Positions 12,874-20,754 are shown, numbered from the stretch's first letter. The stretch is DNA of 22,742 bases from Oscillospiraceae bacterium (GCA_017627975.1 JAGAFT010000213.1:1-22742), one strand, 5' to 3'. Notes: generated by a model from the letters alone, not told the origin. A program made the numbers and translations.

Positions 12874-14153
12874 GTGTGATCGCCCCCTTCCGCCGTCTCC
12901 GGAATCCGGACCACTTTCAGCTTCAGGATGCGGTTATGCTCCATCTCGGTCACCGTCACGGTCAGTTCGTGGTAGCGGAAACTGTCTCCCGGTGACGGGA
13001 TCGAGTCGAACATCTGGTAGGCCCACTCGCCGAGGCGGGTATCCACCAGCTCGTCATTGTCTTCGGGGTCTTCATAATTCAGATGCTCAAACACGTCCGT
13101 GACGCTTTCATCGGCATCTGCGATACAGGCGTTCTCGGAGAGGTCCGTGACGGTTTCTTCCACCACGTCGTCCTCGTCCCAGATTTCACCGACGATCTCT
13201 TCAACAATGTCCTCAACGGTCACGATCCCAAGTGTTCCGCCGAAGTTGTCGGTCACCACCGCCATGTTGATTCTCTGTTTCGACATCATCGGAAGGAGCT
13301 CGGCAAGCTCCGTGCTCTGGTGGACGAAAAACGCCTCGTCCAGGAGGCTTCGCAGTTCCGGAGTTTTCCCCTGGCGGAGATATTCCTTGATATATTTGCG
13401 GATCTGTAGGATTCCGATGATGCGGTCGATGCTTCCCTCGTAAACGGGAAGGCGGCTGTGATTCTGCGCCTTGATGCTGGCAAGAATCTCTTCCCCGTCC
13501 GCTTCCACGTTGAGCGCGGCTACATCCATACGCGGCGTCAGGACGCTCTCGACCGTAAGATCGCCGAACTGCAGCGCGGAGGAAATCAATTCGCCCTGCT
13601 CTTCATCCAGACTTCCCTCTTCGGTCATATCTTCGATGATGTCATAGAGCTCGTCTTCCGTCACCGAGAGTTCCGGTTCGCTTTTCTTCATCTTCGCCGC
13701 CTTCTCCCCCAGCCAGGAGAGCGCCGCAGAGAGCGGATAAAACAGCGTCATAAAAAAGCAAAGACTCCCGGAACAGGCCTTGGCCAGACGCTCCGGAAAC
13801 TTTTTCGCAATGCTCTTCGGCAGCATTTCGGCCGCGAAGAAGACCACCAGGGTCGTAAGGATCGTACTGACCGTGACCACAGACAGTCCCCAGCGCCGTG
13901 TCACCACCATGGTGACCAGTGAGGAGAGGAAAATGTGACACAGATTCGTCCCGATCAGCAGCGTGCTGATCGCCCGTTCAAAGTGGTCCAGAATATACAG
14001 CGCCTGTTTCGCGCCGGATTCATTGCGCTCGACCGCGGCTTTGATCCGGTTGCGCGAACAGGCGGCAAACGCCGTTTCGGCAACGGCGAAATAAAACGCG
14101 CCAAATAATAACAGAACAGAAATTATGATTGGCAATCGACTGCCATCATCCAT
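12870..14153 (-). CDS. CNNM/CorC-type transporter (hemolysin family), first paralogue
   Basis: A 427-residue protein with the same layout: CNNM membrane domain (about 1-160, with AVAETAFAACSRNRIKA and GTNLCHIFLSSLV), CBS pair (about 205-320, SRLPVYEGSIDRIIGIL and GGTLGIVTVEDIVEEIVGEI) and CorC/HlyC domain (about 335-415, SPGDSFRYHELTVTV). It is clearly paralogous to the next gene but well diverged, so the duplication is old. Expected role is divalent cation transport at the cell membrane, as a dimer. ATG at 14153 is preceded by AAGGAGATG at a slightly long spacing. A good promoter lies just upstream, its -35 box overlapping the stop codon of murF. The pair forms a two-gene operon. Confidence 0.93.
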   Translation of the reverse strand: MDDGSRLPIIISVLLLFGAFYFAVAETAFAACSRNRIKAAVERNESGAKQALYILDHFERAISTLLIGTNLCHIFLSSLVTMVVTRRWGLSVVTVSTILTTLVVFFAAEMLPKSIAKKFPERLAKACSGSLCFFMTLFYPLSAALSWLGEKAAKMKKSEPELSVTEDELYDIIEDMTEEGSLDEEQGELISSALQFGDLTVESVLTPRMDVAALNVEADGEEILASIKAQNHSRLPVYEGSIDRIIGILQIRKYIKEYLRQGKTPELRSLLDEAFFVHQSTELAELLPMMSKQRINMAVVTDNFGGTLGIVTVEDIVEEIVGEIWDEDDVVEETVTDLSENACIADADESVTDVFEHLNYEDPEDNDELVDTRLGEWAYQMFDSIPSPGDSFRYHELTVTVTEMEHNRILKLKVVRIPETAEGGDHT

Positions 14154-14192
14154 TTCGGATACCCATCTCCTTTACAGCATAAATTAACGTGT

Positions 14193-14221
14193 ATCATATC
14201 ATATTCGCCGCCCGGCGTCAA
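14193..14221 (-). promoter_or_regulatory. Promoter of the CNNM pair, overlapping the end of murF
   Basis: On the minus strand TTGACG (14216-14221), a 17-base spacer and TATGAT (14193-14198); a second TATGAT overlaps at 14198-14203. The -35 box includes the murF stop codon (14218-14220). Confidence 0.75.
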
Positions 14222-15585
14222 TCGGTCTCTTTTTCGGGCAGTCTGATGTCCCGCAGTGCAGCGGAAACTGTCTCAAAGTGAGACCCCTTGGAGGCTTTTA
14301 CCAGGATGCAGTCCCCTTCCTTCAGGAGCTCCGGCAGTGCGGCGATCAGCTCGTCGCGGCTTTCGAAGTGATGTCCCCGCTCCCCCGCTGCCCGGCTCAT
14401 CTCGCGGGCGCAGTTCCCGCTGGTCAGGACGAGGTCGATTCCCTTCTCCAGAGCGTAGCTTCCGACCTCATAATGCATTTTCAGGGTGTTTTCTCCGAGC
14501 TCCAGCATGTCGCCCAGAATGCAGATATGCCGCCTGGCGGGCATGCGGATCAGATTATCGATCCCGTTGCAGACCGAATCCGGGTTGGCGTTATAGCTGT
14601 CATCCACTACCGTAAGCCCGGCGCTGCGGAAGGTCTCGCCCCTTCTGCCGACATTGTGGAAGGCCGCGATTCCGTCCGCGATCTGCCGGTCATCGAGGCC
14701 GAGAAGCATTCCCACCGCCGCCGCCGCAAGCGCCGCATAGACATAATGCTGTCCAAAGGCGGGAATCCGCACCGGAATCCGTCTCAGGCCGCAGACGATG
14801 TCACAGGTCTGCTCTTCTCCGGTTTCTAGGTTCTCCGCCCGAACGTCGCAGTGCGCGCCGAAGCCGTAGGTGATTTTTCTCTGGCGGCACTGCAGCGCAC
14901 GAAGCTTTTCGTCGTCTCCGTTGACAACCACCGGAGCCGTTTCGGGCATCGTCTCCAGCATCTCGGTCTTCGCCCGGAGCACCCCGTCCAGATCATGAAG
15001 AAACTCAAGATGGGCATGCCCGATGGTGGTATAGACGGCAAGGGTAGGCCGGACCATACGGGCCAGCCGGCGCATCTCGCCGAATTCCGAAATCCCCATT
15101 TCGATCACGGCCGCTTCGTGCCCGCTTCCGAGTTTCGAGAGCATCATGGGAACTCCGTAGCGGTTGTTCAGGTTTCCTTCTGTCTTGAGGGTGCAAAAAC
15201 GCTGCTCCAGAACCGCGGAGATCATTTCCTTTGCCGTGGTCTTGCCCACGCTCCCGGTGATGCCGACAACCGGAAGGTCAAAATCACTGCGGTATGCGGC
15301 GGTGATCTGTTCCAGTGCCGTCAGCACATCGTCCACGACGATCACCGGACGGGTCTCGCCTTCGGGCATCCGCTCACCGATGCAGCAGGCCGCACCGCGT
15401 TCAAACGCAGCCGGGATAAAGTCATGCCCGTCCACACGCTCTCCCCGAAAGGCCGCAAACAGGTCTCCTTTTTCAAGGGCACGGGTGTCAATTACGATTT
15501 TTCCGATTTCGGTTTCCGGGTCGCCGGTCCCGCAAAGCCGTCCGCCGCAGAGGGCGGCGGCTCGTCTGATGGTCATATGTTCCAT
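14218..15585 (-). CDS. murF: UDP-N-acetylmuramoyl-tripeptide--D-alanyl-D-alanine ligase MurF
   Basis: A 455-residue cytoplasmic Mur ligase of normal length. It adds D-Ala-D-Ala to UDP-MurNAc-tripeptide with ATP, the last soluble step of peptidoglycan precursor synthesis. Visible motifs: N-terminal substrate domain with DTR (33-35) and GxxFxAxxGER-like stretch near 40-50, the ATP loop GITGSVGKTT (108-117), EGNLNN (136-141), the IGHAHLEFL segment (188-196), Lys206 in RAKTEM as the likely carbamylated lysine, and DDSYNANPDS, the usual MurF motif, in the C-terminal half. ATG at 15585 has AGAGG seven bases upstream; an alternative ATG lies three codons in. It diverges from the SEDS polymerase gene, another wall gene. 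No mur cluster neighbours are present. Confidence 0.96.
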   Translation of the reverse strand: MEHMTIRRAAALCGGRLCGTGDPETEIGKIVIDTRALEKGDLFAAFRGERVDGHDFIPAAFERGAACCIGERMPEGETRPVIVVDDVLTALEQITAAYRSDFDLPVVGITGSVGKTTAKEMISAVLEQRFCTLKTEGNLNNRYGVPMMLSKLGSGHEAAVIEMGISEFGEMRRLARMVRPTLAVYTTIGHAHLEFLHDLDGVLRAKTEMLETMPETAPVVVNGDDEKLRALQCRQRKITYGFGAHCDVRAENLETGEEQTCDIVCGLRRIPVRIPAFGQHYVYAALAAAAVGMLLGLDDRQIADGIAAFHNVGRRGETFRSAGLTVVDDSYNANPDSVCNGIDNLIRMPARRHICILGDMLELGENTLKMHYEVGSYALEKGIDLVLTSGNCAREMSRAAGERGHHFESRDELIAALPELLKEGDCILVKASKGSHFETVSAALRDIRLPEKETD

Positions 15586-15732
15586 TTGTAATCCTCTGTT
15601 ATGATAGATGCTCCGGATTTGCCGGTTTCAGTCCCTGTTTCGGGATAGAACAGCATAAAAATAGCACATTCGGGGCAGAAATACAATTCTTTCTTTTGTT
15701 TTGCACAATTTGTGAACGTTCCGCGCGATGTC

Positions 15733-15761
15733 TTGTAAATTTCTCTCTTCCATGATAGAAT
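15733..15761 (+). promoter_or_regulatory. Promoter of the SEDS gene
   Basis: TTGTAA (15733-15738), a 17-base spacer and TAGAAT (15756-15761). Transcription would begin near 15768, which rules out the TTG at 15765 as start codon of the gene that follows. Confidence 0.6.
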
Positions 15762-15821
15762 AGATTGTTTTCAAGCATACCGGATTCGGTATTGCAATTC
15801 ACCGGAAGGCGGTGTAAAACA

Positions 15822-16970
15822 ATCAAAAAGTTCAAAGTCTATGCCCATATGTTTTTTGAGCGGGCGGATATCTTTCTTCTGGTCATGTGTTTGATCTGTT
15901 CCCTGTTCGGGATCTACATGGTGCGAATCGCCACCATTGCCATGGAGGCCTCCGGCTGGGTGGACAGCTCGGTCAAGTGCGTTATCGTTCAGGTCTTCTC
16001 GCTCATTCTGGGGCTCATTGCGTTTGTACTGCTTACGTTTATCGACGCGGACCTCCTGGCGGAGCAGTGGAAGCTGCTCTGCGCCATCAACCTTGTGTTG
16101 CTGGTCGCGCTGGTTCTCTTCGGCTCGGACAGCGGCACCGGCAACAACAGCTGGATCCGTTTCGCCGGTATCGGCATTCAGCCCTCCGAGATCATCAAGG
16201 TCATCTATATCGTCGTCTCGGCGAAGCATATGACCTGGCTGAAGGAATACCACGATATCAACTCCTTCATGTCCGTCGTGCAGATGGCCGGCCATTTTGT
16301 CATTCTGTTCGGTCTGATCGTCGTGGTCTCTTCGGACCTGGGAAGCGCCTCGATCCTGCTGCTGATCTTCCTGTCGATGTTCTTCGTTCTGGGTGTCCGG
16401 CTGTACTGGTTCGCGCTGGGCGGCGCTGCCGTGGCGGCGGCCATCCCCCTGCTGTGGACCTACTTTCTGAAGGATTACCAGAAAAAGCGTCTGATCGCCC
16501 CGTATGATCCCTCCATCGATCCGGATGGCTGGGGTATCACCTGGCAGACCACCCAAAGCAAATTGACGCTTGCCTCCGGAAGACTCACCGGTGTGGACGC
16601 CGAGCACCGTGCCACGGTCTTTACCGGAAAGCATACCGACTTCATTTTCTCCTGTGTCGGGGAAGAGCTTGGTATGATCGGCTGCATCGCGGTGATCACT
16701 CTCCTGCTGATCGTCATGGTTCACATCATCCGGGTCGGCCTCAAGGCCGGGCGCACCTTCGATATGCTGCTCTGCATCGGCGTCGGCTCTGCAGTCGCCT
16801 TCCAGACCTTCATCAACATCGGCATGTGCATCGGCATCACCCCGGTCATCGGCATCACGCTCCCCTTCTTCAGTTACGGGGGTTCCTCGATGGTGAGTAT
16901 GTTCGCCGCTATGGGGCTTGTCTCCGGCGTCAAATTCAAGCTCAAGCCGCAACTTTTCTCCATCTACTGA
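15822..16970 (+). CDS. FtsW/RodA/SpoVE (SEDS) family peptidoglycan polymerase, apparent ATC start
   Basis: About 382 residues with roughly ten membrane helices. SEDS proteins polymerise lipid II into glycan strands, paired with a class B penicillin-binding protein. Family marks are GNNSWIRFAGIGIQPSEIIKV after the third or fourth helix, SDLGSAS, the long extracellular loop with the HTDFIFSCVGEELG motif, and the terminal GITLPFFSYGGSS. It could be RodA, FtsW or a SpoVE type; no neighbour decides. The frame is open from 15765, but the promoter excludes that. AGGCGGTG (15807-15814) sits seven bases before ATC 15822, and from there the protein begins IKKFKVYAHMFFERADIFLL, like the usual MKKF starts. 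The next ATG, at 15849, has no ribosome site and leaves a shorter N-terminus. Confidence 0.88.
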   Translation: MKKFKVYAHMFFERADIFLLVMCLICSLFGIYMVRIATIAMEASGWVDSSVKCVIVQVFSLILGLIAFVLLTFIDADLLAEQWKLLCAINLVLLVALVLFGSDSGTGNNSWIRFAGIGIQPSEIIKVIYIVVSAKHMTWLKEYHDINSFMSVVQMAGHFVILFGLIVVVSSDLGSASILLLIFLSMFFVLGVRLYWFALGGAAVAAAIPLLWTYFLKDYQKKRLIAPYDPSIDPDGWGITWQTTQSKLTLASGRLTGVDAEHRATVFTGKHTDFIFSCVGEELGMIGCIAVITLLLIVMVHIIRVGLKAGRTFDMLLCIGVGSAVAFQTFINIGMCIGITPVIGITLPFFSYGGSSMVSMFAAMGLVSGVKFKLKPQLFSIY

Positions 16971-16996
16971 GAGTGAAAACTGCCGCTTCGGGAATC

Positions 16997-17041
16997 AAAA
17001 GGTTCTGCTTTCCTTTCCACAGGGGAGGCAGATCCTTTTTC
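16997..17041 (+). terminator. Terminator after the SEDS gene
   Basis: TCTGCTTTCCTT (17004-17015) pairs with AGGGGAGGCAGA (17021-17032), 12 pairs including three G-T, extended by AAAAGG (16997-17002) with CCTTTT (17034-17039); the T-run is TTTTT at 17036-17040. Confidence 0.75.
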
Positions 17042-17075
17042 TCTATTGGTCCTCGGCTTGTGCAAAGTCCGGGGC

Positions 17076-17107
17076 AAAGAAAACACCCGCTTCTGTAAGA
17101 AGCGGGT
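17076..17107 (-). terminator. Terminator of the noncoding RNA
   Basis: ACCCGCTTCT (17085-17094) pairs perfectly with AGAAGCGGGT (17098-17107) around three bases. On the minus strand GTTTTCTTT follows. It could also act weakly rightwards (AATTTGTTC). Confidence 0.85.
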
Positions 17108-17310
17108 AATTTGTTCAGAGCAGCGACGTCCCGGACATCGCTATCTGTGAAGTTGTCGGTTTTTAGTCATGTCGCAAAAGTGGGAATTGCTATCAGACTG
17201 TAGCTGCCCGAACAGCATGCCGGAATTTGGCCCCGGCGGCCTGCAAGTCAATCTTCCATGCAAAAGCGGGTTAAGATGCCGACACATCAAGGGGTGACGC
17301 CCCTCATCGC
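17077..17310 (-). ncRNA. ssrS: Noncoding RNA of about 230 nt, probable 6S RNA
   Basis: A stand-alone transcript unit on the minus strand with a near-consensus promoter and its own terminator, and no open frame. The body of about 200 nt folds into a rod: the 5' end GCGATG (17305-17310) can pair with CGTCGC (17123-17128), TGTCGG (17279-17284) with CCGACA (17154-17159), and GACT (17246-17249) with AGTC (17196-17199) below an apical hairpin region. Between the last two stems lies a large bubble. Closing stem, central bubble and terminal hairpin at this length are the hallmarks of 6S RNA, which mimics an open promoter and holds sigma-A RNA polymerase in stationary phase. The 3' part also offers an alternative hairpin, GCGATGTC/GACGTCGC. 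It lacks SRP, RNase P and tmRNA signature motifs. A novel small RNA remains possible. Confidence 0.6.
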
Positions 17311-17317
17311 AAGTATT

Positions 17318-17346
17318 AAAATACCACATTATGTGAACTCTGTCAA
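17318..17346 (-). promoter_or_regulatory. Strong promoter of the noncoding RNA
   Basis: On the minus strand, perfect TTGACA (17341-17346), a 17-base spacer and TATTTT (17318-17323); start predicted at 17310 or 17311. Confidence 0.82.
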
Positions 17347-17446
17347 GCACTTTCTCCAATATTCATATTTCGTTCAAAAAATTTTTATTGCGTTTTGCCG
17401 AAAAAGCAATCTGTTCTAAAAACGAAACTGAAATACATTCCACCGC

Positions 17447-17475
17447 TTGACAATTTCTCAGATGAGATGGATAAT
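17447..17475 (+). promoter_or_regulatory. Promoter of the GtrA-family gene
   Basis: Perfect TTGACA (17447-17452), a 17-base spacer and GATAAT (17470-17475), 32 bases before the start codon. Confidence 0.78.
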
Positions 17476-17507
17476 ACGGAACACAACATGCTTGAGGAGG
17501 ATTCCCC

Positions 17508-17939
17508 ATGGACAAACGGGCAGAGCTGCTCCGCTCCCTTAAATTTCTTCTGTTTTCCGTATCGGCCGGCGTCATCGAGCTTGCTTCCTTCGCGCTGCTG
17601 AATGAGACGCTGGGCTGGCCCTACTGGCCATGTTACCTGATCGCCCTGGTTCTGTCGGTACTCTGGAACTTCACCCTGAACCGCCGCTATACCTTCCGCT
17701 CGGCGAACAATGTTCCGGTGGCCATGGCGAAGGTGTTTCTGTTTTATCTGGTTTTCACCCCGGCCAGCACAATTTTCGGCAACTGGCTGGCGGAGAGTCT
17801 GCACTGGAACGAATACCTTGTCACCGGAATCAATATGCTGCTGAACTTTGTACTGGAATTCCTGTATGACCGGTTTTTTGTCTTCCGAGACAGCATCGAC
17901 ACCAACAGCCTCGCGAAAAAGCAGGACGCCCGGGATTAA
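17508..17939 (+). CDS. GtrA-family membrane protein
   Basis: A 143-residue protein with four membrane helices (about residues 9-31, 38-58, 73-95, 102-123), the usual GtrA size and layout. Family marks are FLLFSVSAGVIELASFALL at the start, the NFTLNRRYTFRS stretch after helix 2, and the closing NFVLEFLYDRFFVFR. GtrA proteins are thought to help move or present polyprenyl-linked sugars across the membrane for modification of wall or surface polymers. GAGGAGG (17494-17500) sits seven bases before the ATG. It is a single gene with a strong promoter and terminator; no glycosyltransferase partner is adjacent, so its substrate is unknown. Confidence 0.9.
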   Translation: MDKRAELLRSLKFLLFSVSAGVIELASFALLNETLGWPYWPCYLIALVLSVLWNFTLNRRYTFRSANNVPVAMAKVFLFYLVFTPASTIFGNWLAESLHWNEYLVTGINMLLNFVLEFLYDRFFVFRDSIDTNSLAKKQDARD

Positions 17940-17963
17940 CCCGAGCGTCCTGTTTTGTTTTTG
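17915..17963. terminator. Bidirectional terminator between gtrA-like and hexokinase genes
   Basis: CAGGACGC (17922-17929) pairs with GCGTCCTG (17945-17952), with four further inner pairs. TTTTGTTTTT follows on the plus strand and CTTTTT on the minus strand, serving both convergent genes. The GtrA stop codon lies in the loop. Confidence 0.9.
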
Positions 17964-17976
17964 TTCGATTATACAA

Positions 17977-19248
17977 TCAGTGCAGATTGAGCAGGGCCGC
18001 CGCGGCCGCGCCGGGAAGTGTCGTGTCCTCTTCCAGCACCAGCTCTACATCTCTTCCGAGACCGTTTTGAAGCTCCCCTTCCACCAGTGCGGTGAGAGCC
18101 GGGCGGTAAATATGGTTGCGCTGAACAAGCGATCCCTCTGCGAAGATGGCCGTTTTCCCGCTTCTTCCGGCGTCGACGAGTTCAGCCATTGCCGCGAGGT
18201 TGGCACACATCAGTTTCGCAGAGCGATCAAACAGAAACGCTGCGATTTCGGAGATGATCTCCGCATCCTGTTCATTTGCCGAAAGCGCCTCCATGCCTTT
18301 TCCGCAGGCCCACTCGTCCGCGGCGGAGGAGTGGACATGATGCAGGGCTTTGATCTTTGCGGCGCATTCATCGCTGAACAGCCCGTCTTCTGCCGCCTGG
18401 CGCAGGGCAAGATGGCACACCTCGCCGAGATATACGCCGGCGGTCATTTTTTCAAAGCGCTTTTGTCCGGGGTTGTGGCTCTGAAGATCCAGCTGTCTGT
18501 CGAAAAGGCCCTGGGGCAGGCCGTCGTACATGCCGCATTCAAGATTGACGATCATATCGTGGGCCGCAGTCCCGAGCTTCGCGATCTTTTCTCCCGGCAC
18601 TGTGCAGCAGGTGTTGGTCCCGGTCCCGCTGACCTGTCCGAAGCAGCTTGCATAGCCGTCGTTCAGGTGCTTTGCCATGCCGCCGAGTTGAACGGCCGCG
18701 GTATCGTTGAGAATGACTGCACGTTTCCCGGGATATCCTCTCCGGGCAAGCTCTGCGCACAGGCTTTCTCCGACCAGCTGTCCCTCGCAGCCGGTGATGG
18801 TCACTTCCTTGTCGATGCAGACAACCCTTCCGTCGATTTCGGGAGTGATCTCCGCGGAGTACGAGAAGCAGAACCCGATCCGGTCCGTCAAGGGCATAAG
18901 ATCCTCGATGGCATCCGCCACAAACGAAATGAACTCCGCCCATGTTGCCGGCTGTCCGATCCCGGGCATGCCGGTTTTCTTTACTCGCTCTTCGATGCAG
19001 CGTCCGTTTTCAAAGTGAGCCAGCGCACTGCGGAAATTGGTTCCGCCCGCGTCAATCACCGCGACATACTGCCCCTCCGGGATTTTTCCCGTCGTCTTCA
19101 GGTAAGTGGGAATCATGGGATAAGAGCTCTGCTCTCCCCGAAGTCCCCGTTCCATTTCCTTCTTCATCTGATCCGCCAGAGTCCGGATATTGAGGTCCGG
19201 GTCCAGCATTCCGTATCGGGTCAGAAAGGTTCTGACAAGTTCGGTCAT
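17977..19248 (-). CDS. Hexokinase family protein (eukaryote-type fold)
   Basis: A 423-residue sugar kinase, similar in length to a eukaryotic hexokinase half. It is expected to phosphorylate glucose or another hexose at C6 with ATP in the cytoplasm. Visible motifs: phosphate loop DAGGTNFRSAL (66-76), the sugar-binding stretch GFCFSYSAEITPEIDG (125-140) followed by KEVTITG, catalytic Asp182 in LNDTAA, and the second phosphate loop VSGTGTN (206-212), with EGSL near 375 in the C-terminal domain. These resemble the PF00349/PF03727 hexokinases rather than bacterial ROK or Glk enzymes; such proteins occur in Clostridia. Its ATG lies 5 bases past the stop of the SPFH gene, with GAGGAAA inside that gene's end as ribosome site, so it is the last gene of that operon. 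Sugar specificity is not evident. Confidence 0.9.
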   Translation of the reverse strand: MTELVRTFLTRYGMLDPDLNIRTLADQMKKEMERGLRGEQSSYPMIPTYLKTTGKIPEGQYVAVIDAGGTNFRSALAHFENGRCIEERVKKTGMPGIGQPATWAEFISFVADAIEDLMPLTDRIGFCFSYSAEITPEIDGRVVCIDKEVTITGCEGQLVGESLCAELARRGYPGKRAVILNDTAAVQLGGMAKHLNDGYASCFGQVSGTGTNTCCTVPGEKIAKLGTAAHDMIVNLECGMYDGLPQGLFDRQLDLQSHNPGQKRFEKMTAGVYLGEVCHLALRQAAEDGLFSDECAAKIKALHHVHSSAADEWACGKGMEALSANEQDAEIISEIAAFLFDRSAKLMCANLAAMAELVDAGRSGKTAIFAEGSLVQRNHIYRPALTALVEGELQNGLGRDVELVLEEDTTLPGAAAAALLNLH

Positions 19249-19253
19249 GGTTC

Positions 19254-20144
19254 TTACTTTTCCTCTTTCACGCTTTCTATGACGCCGGCAGCCAGTCCGG
19301 CCAGTCCCTGAATCTCGCTGGGAATAATGATCTTGGTCGCCTGGCCGTTTGCGGCATTGGCAAAGGCTTCCAGAGCCTTGATCTTCAGTACTGCCTCAGA
19401 GGGAGACGCTTCGTTGATGAGGCGGATCCCTTCGGCGGTGGCCGTCTGAACCTTCAGGATTGCTTCCGCCTGGCCTTCCGCTTCCAGAATCTGCTGCTGC
19501 TTCTTGGCGTCGGCACGGAGAATGGCGGATTCCTTTTCTCCTTCCGCTTCCAGAATCGCCGCACGCTTCTCGCCTTCCGCCTTCAGGATCGCTTCACGGC
19601 GTTCACGCTCTGCCTTCATCTGTTTCTCCATCGCGTTCTGAATCTCTTTCGGCGGGAGAATGTTCTTCAGCTCGACACGGTTGACTTTAATCCCCCACGG
19701 GTCCGTCGCCTCGTCCAGAATCGAGCGCATCTGGGTATTGATGATGTCACGGCTGGTCAGGCACTGGTCAAGCTCCAGGTCGCCGATGATGTTACGCAGG
19801 GTTGTCGCGGCGAGGTTCTCGATGGCAACCATCGGCTGCTCAATGCCGTAGGTGTAGAGTTTCGGGTCGGTGATCTGGAAATAGACAACCGTATCAATCT
19901 GCATCGTGACGTTGTCCTTCGTAATCACGGGCTGAGGCGGGAAATCCGCCACCTGCTCCTTCAGGGTGACAATCTTGGCCACACGCTCAATGAACGGCAC
20001 CTTGAAGTGAATGCCGACATTCCAGGTCGTCTTATAGGCGCCCAGACGCTCTACCACATACGCCTTGGCCTGCTGCACAATGCGGATGTTCCGCACCAGA
20101 ATGACAATCAGCAGCAGAATCAATACAAGTACTACAGGTCCCAT
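19254..20144 (-). CDS. qmcA: SPFH/Band 7 (stomatin-like) membrane protein, QmcA type
   Basis: A 296-residue protein: N-terminal membrane helix (about 3-20), SPFH/Band 7 domain (about 22-180, with VVERLGAYKTTWNVGIHFKV and ILPPKEIQNAMEKQM), a coiled coil made of repeated AEGEKxAAIL units (about 178-235), and a C-terminal hydrophobic-glycine part (LAGLAAGVI). Such proteins form large ring oligomers in membrane microdomains and act with NfeD proteins or membrane proteases in quality control. AGGAGGC precedes the ATG. It is downstream of the nfeD-like gene with a 103-base gap that may hold an internal promoter, and upstream of the hexokinase gene with a 5-base gap. Confidence 0.94.
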   Translation of the reverse strand: MGPVVLVLILLLIVILVRNIRIVQQAKAYVVERLGAYKTTWNVGIHFKVPFIERVAKIVTLKEQVADFPPQPVITKDNVTMQIDTVVYFQITDPKLYTYGIEQPMVAIENLAATTLRNIIGDLELDQCLTSRDIINTQMRSILDEATDPWGIKVNRVELKNILPPKEIQNAMEKQMKAERERREAILKAEGEKRAAILEAEGEKESAILRADAKKQQQILEAEGQAEAILKVQTATAEGIRLINEASPSEAVLKIKALEAFANAANGQATKIIIPSEIQGLAGLAAGVIESVKEEK

Positions 20145-20177
20145 AACATAGCCTCCTATTTGTTTTATTTCTATTCT

Positions 20178-20206
20178 TGATTACACTTTGTATGCTTCCA
20201 TTGCAA
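20178..20206 (-). promoter_or_regulatory. Possible internal promoter of qmcA
   Basis: On the minus strand TTGCAA (20201-20206), 17 bases, TAATCA (20178-20183). The stretch CAAAGTGTAAT within it is shared with the LysM gene promoter at 22503-22513. Confidence 0.35.
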
Positions 20207-20247
20207 GACGGGCAGATCTGTTCTTCGGTTTCCCGGCAGAAATGCGC

Positions 20248-20697
20248 TCAGGCCCGCTTTTCGACAATCAGCTTGACGCCTTCGATCCGAAGGACGCGAA
20301 CCGTTTCACCCGTTACCGCGGTTTCATCCTCACGATCCATGCGGGCGGTCCAGGTCTTTCCGTCCAGCAGAACGGCACCCCTGGCATGGAGATTGTCAAT
20401 CGCCTCGGTGACAACGGCGTCTTTCCCGATGACCATGTCCGCGTTGGTCGGCGTGATCCGTCCGTTGACATATTTCCGCACCAGCGGCCGGGTCAGGATC
20501 AGCGCAATTACCGACACCGCCACAAACCAGACGATCTGCAGCCAGATCGGGGCGTGGAAGAGTGCGGAAATCAGGGCCGCCAGTGCCCCCAGCGCGAACC
20601 AGATCGAGATCAGGCCCGGTACAACCGCTTCAATAACCAGCAGCACCACCATGGCAATGAGCCAGAAAACAGACATCTGCATCATTCCGACGACCAT
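20248..20697 (-). CDS. NfeD family membrane protein
   Basis: A 149-residue short NfeD protein (no protease domain). Two to three membrane helices cover about residues 8-75 (FWLIAMVVLLVIEAVVPGLI, then FALGALAALISALF and VWFVAVSVIALILTR), followed by an OB-fold domain (about 85-149) ending RVLRIEGVKLIVEKR, the typical NfeD close. NfeD proteins pair with SPFH proteins in membrane microdomains; the adjacent qmcA gene fits this exactly. GCAGGAGGG lies just before the ATG. It is the first gene of the nfeD-qmcA-hexokinase cluster, with a promoter about 60 bases upstream. Confidence 0.92.
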   Translation of the reverse strand: MVVGMMQMSVFWLIAMVVLLVIEAVVPGLISIWFALGALAALISALFHAPIWLQIVWFVAVSVIALILTRPLVRKYVNGRITPTNADMVIGKDAVVTEAIDNLHARGAVLLDGKTWTARMDREDETAVTGETVRVLRIEGVKLIVEKRA

Positions 20698-20754
20698 ATT
20701 TCATCCCTCCTGCGGCAGGTTTGAAAGCAAACGCCTTCTCCTTTTTCTTTCTAT

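Noticed and set aside
17077..17310. SRP RNA, RNase P RNA, tmRNA, or a riboswitch as identity of the noncoding RNA
   Set aside because: The GGAAGGAAGCAGC-type SRP loop, the GAGGAAAGTCC RNase P core and a tmRNA tRNA-like end are absent, and no minus-strand gene follows that a riboswitch could control.
17848..19311. A 487-codon plus-strand frame opposite the hexokinase
   Set aside because: The minus strand carries all hexokinase motifs in order; the plus frame has no family pattern and crosses a terminator.
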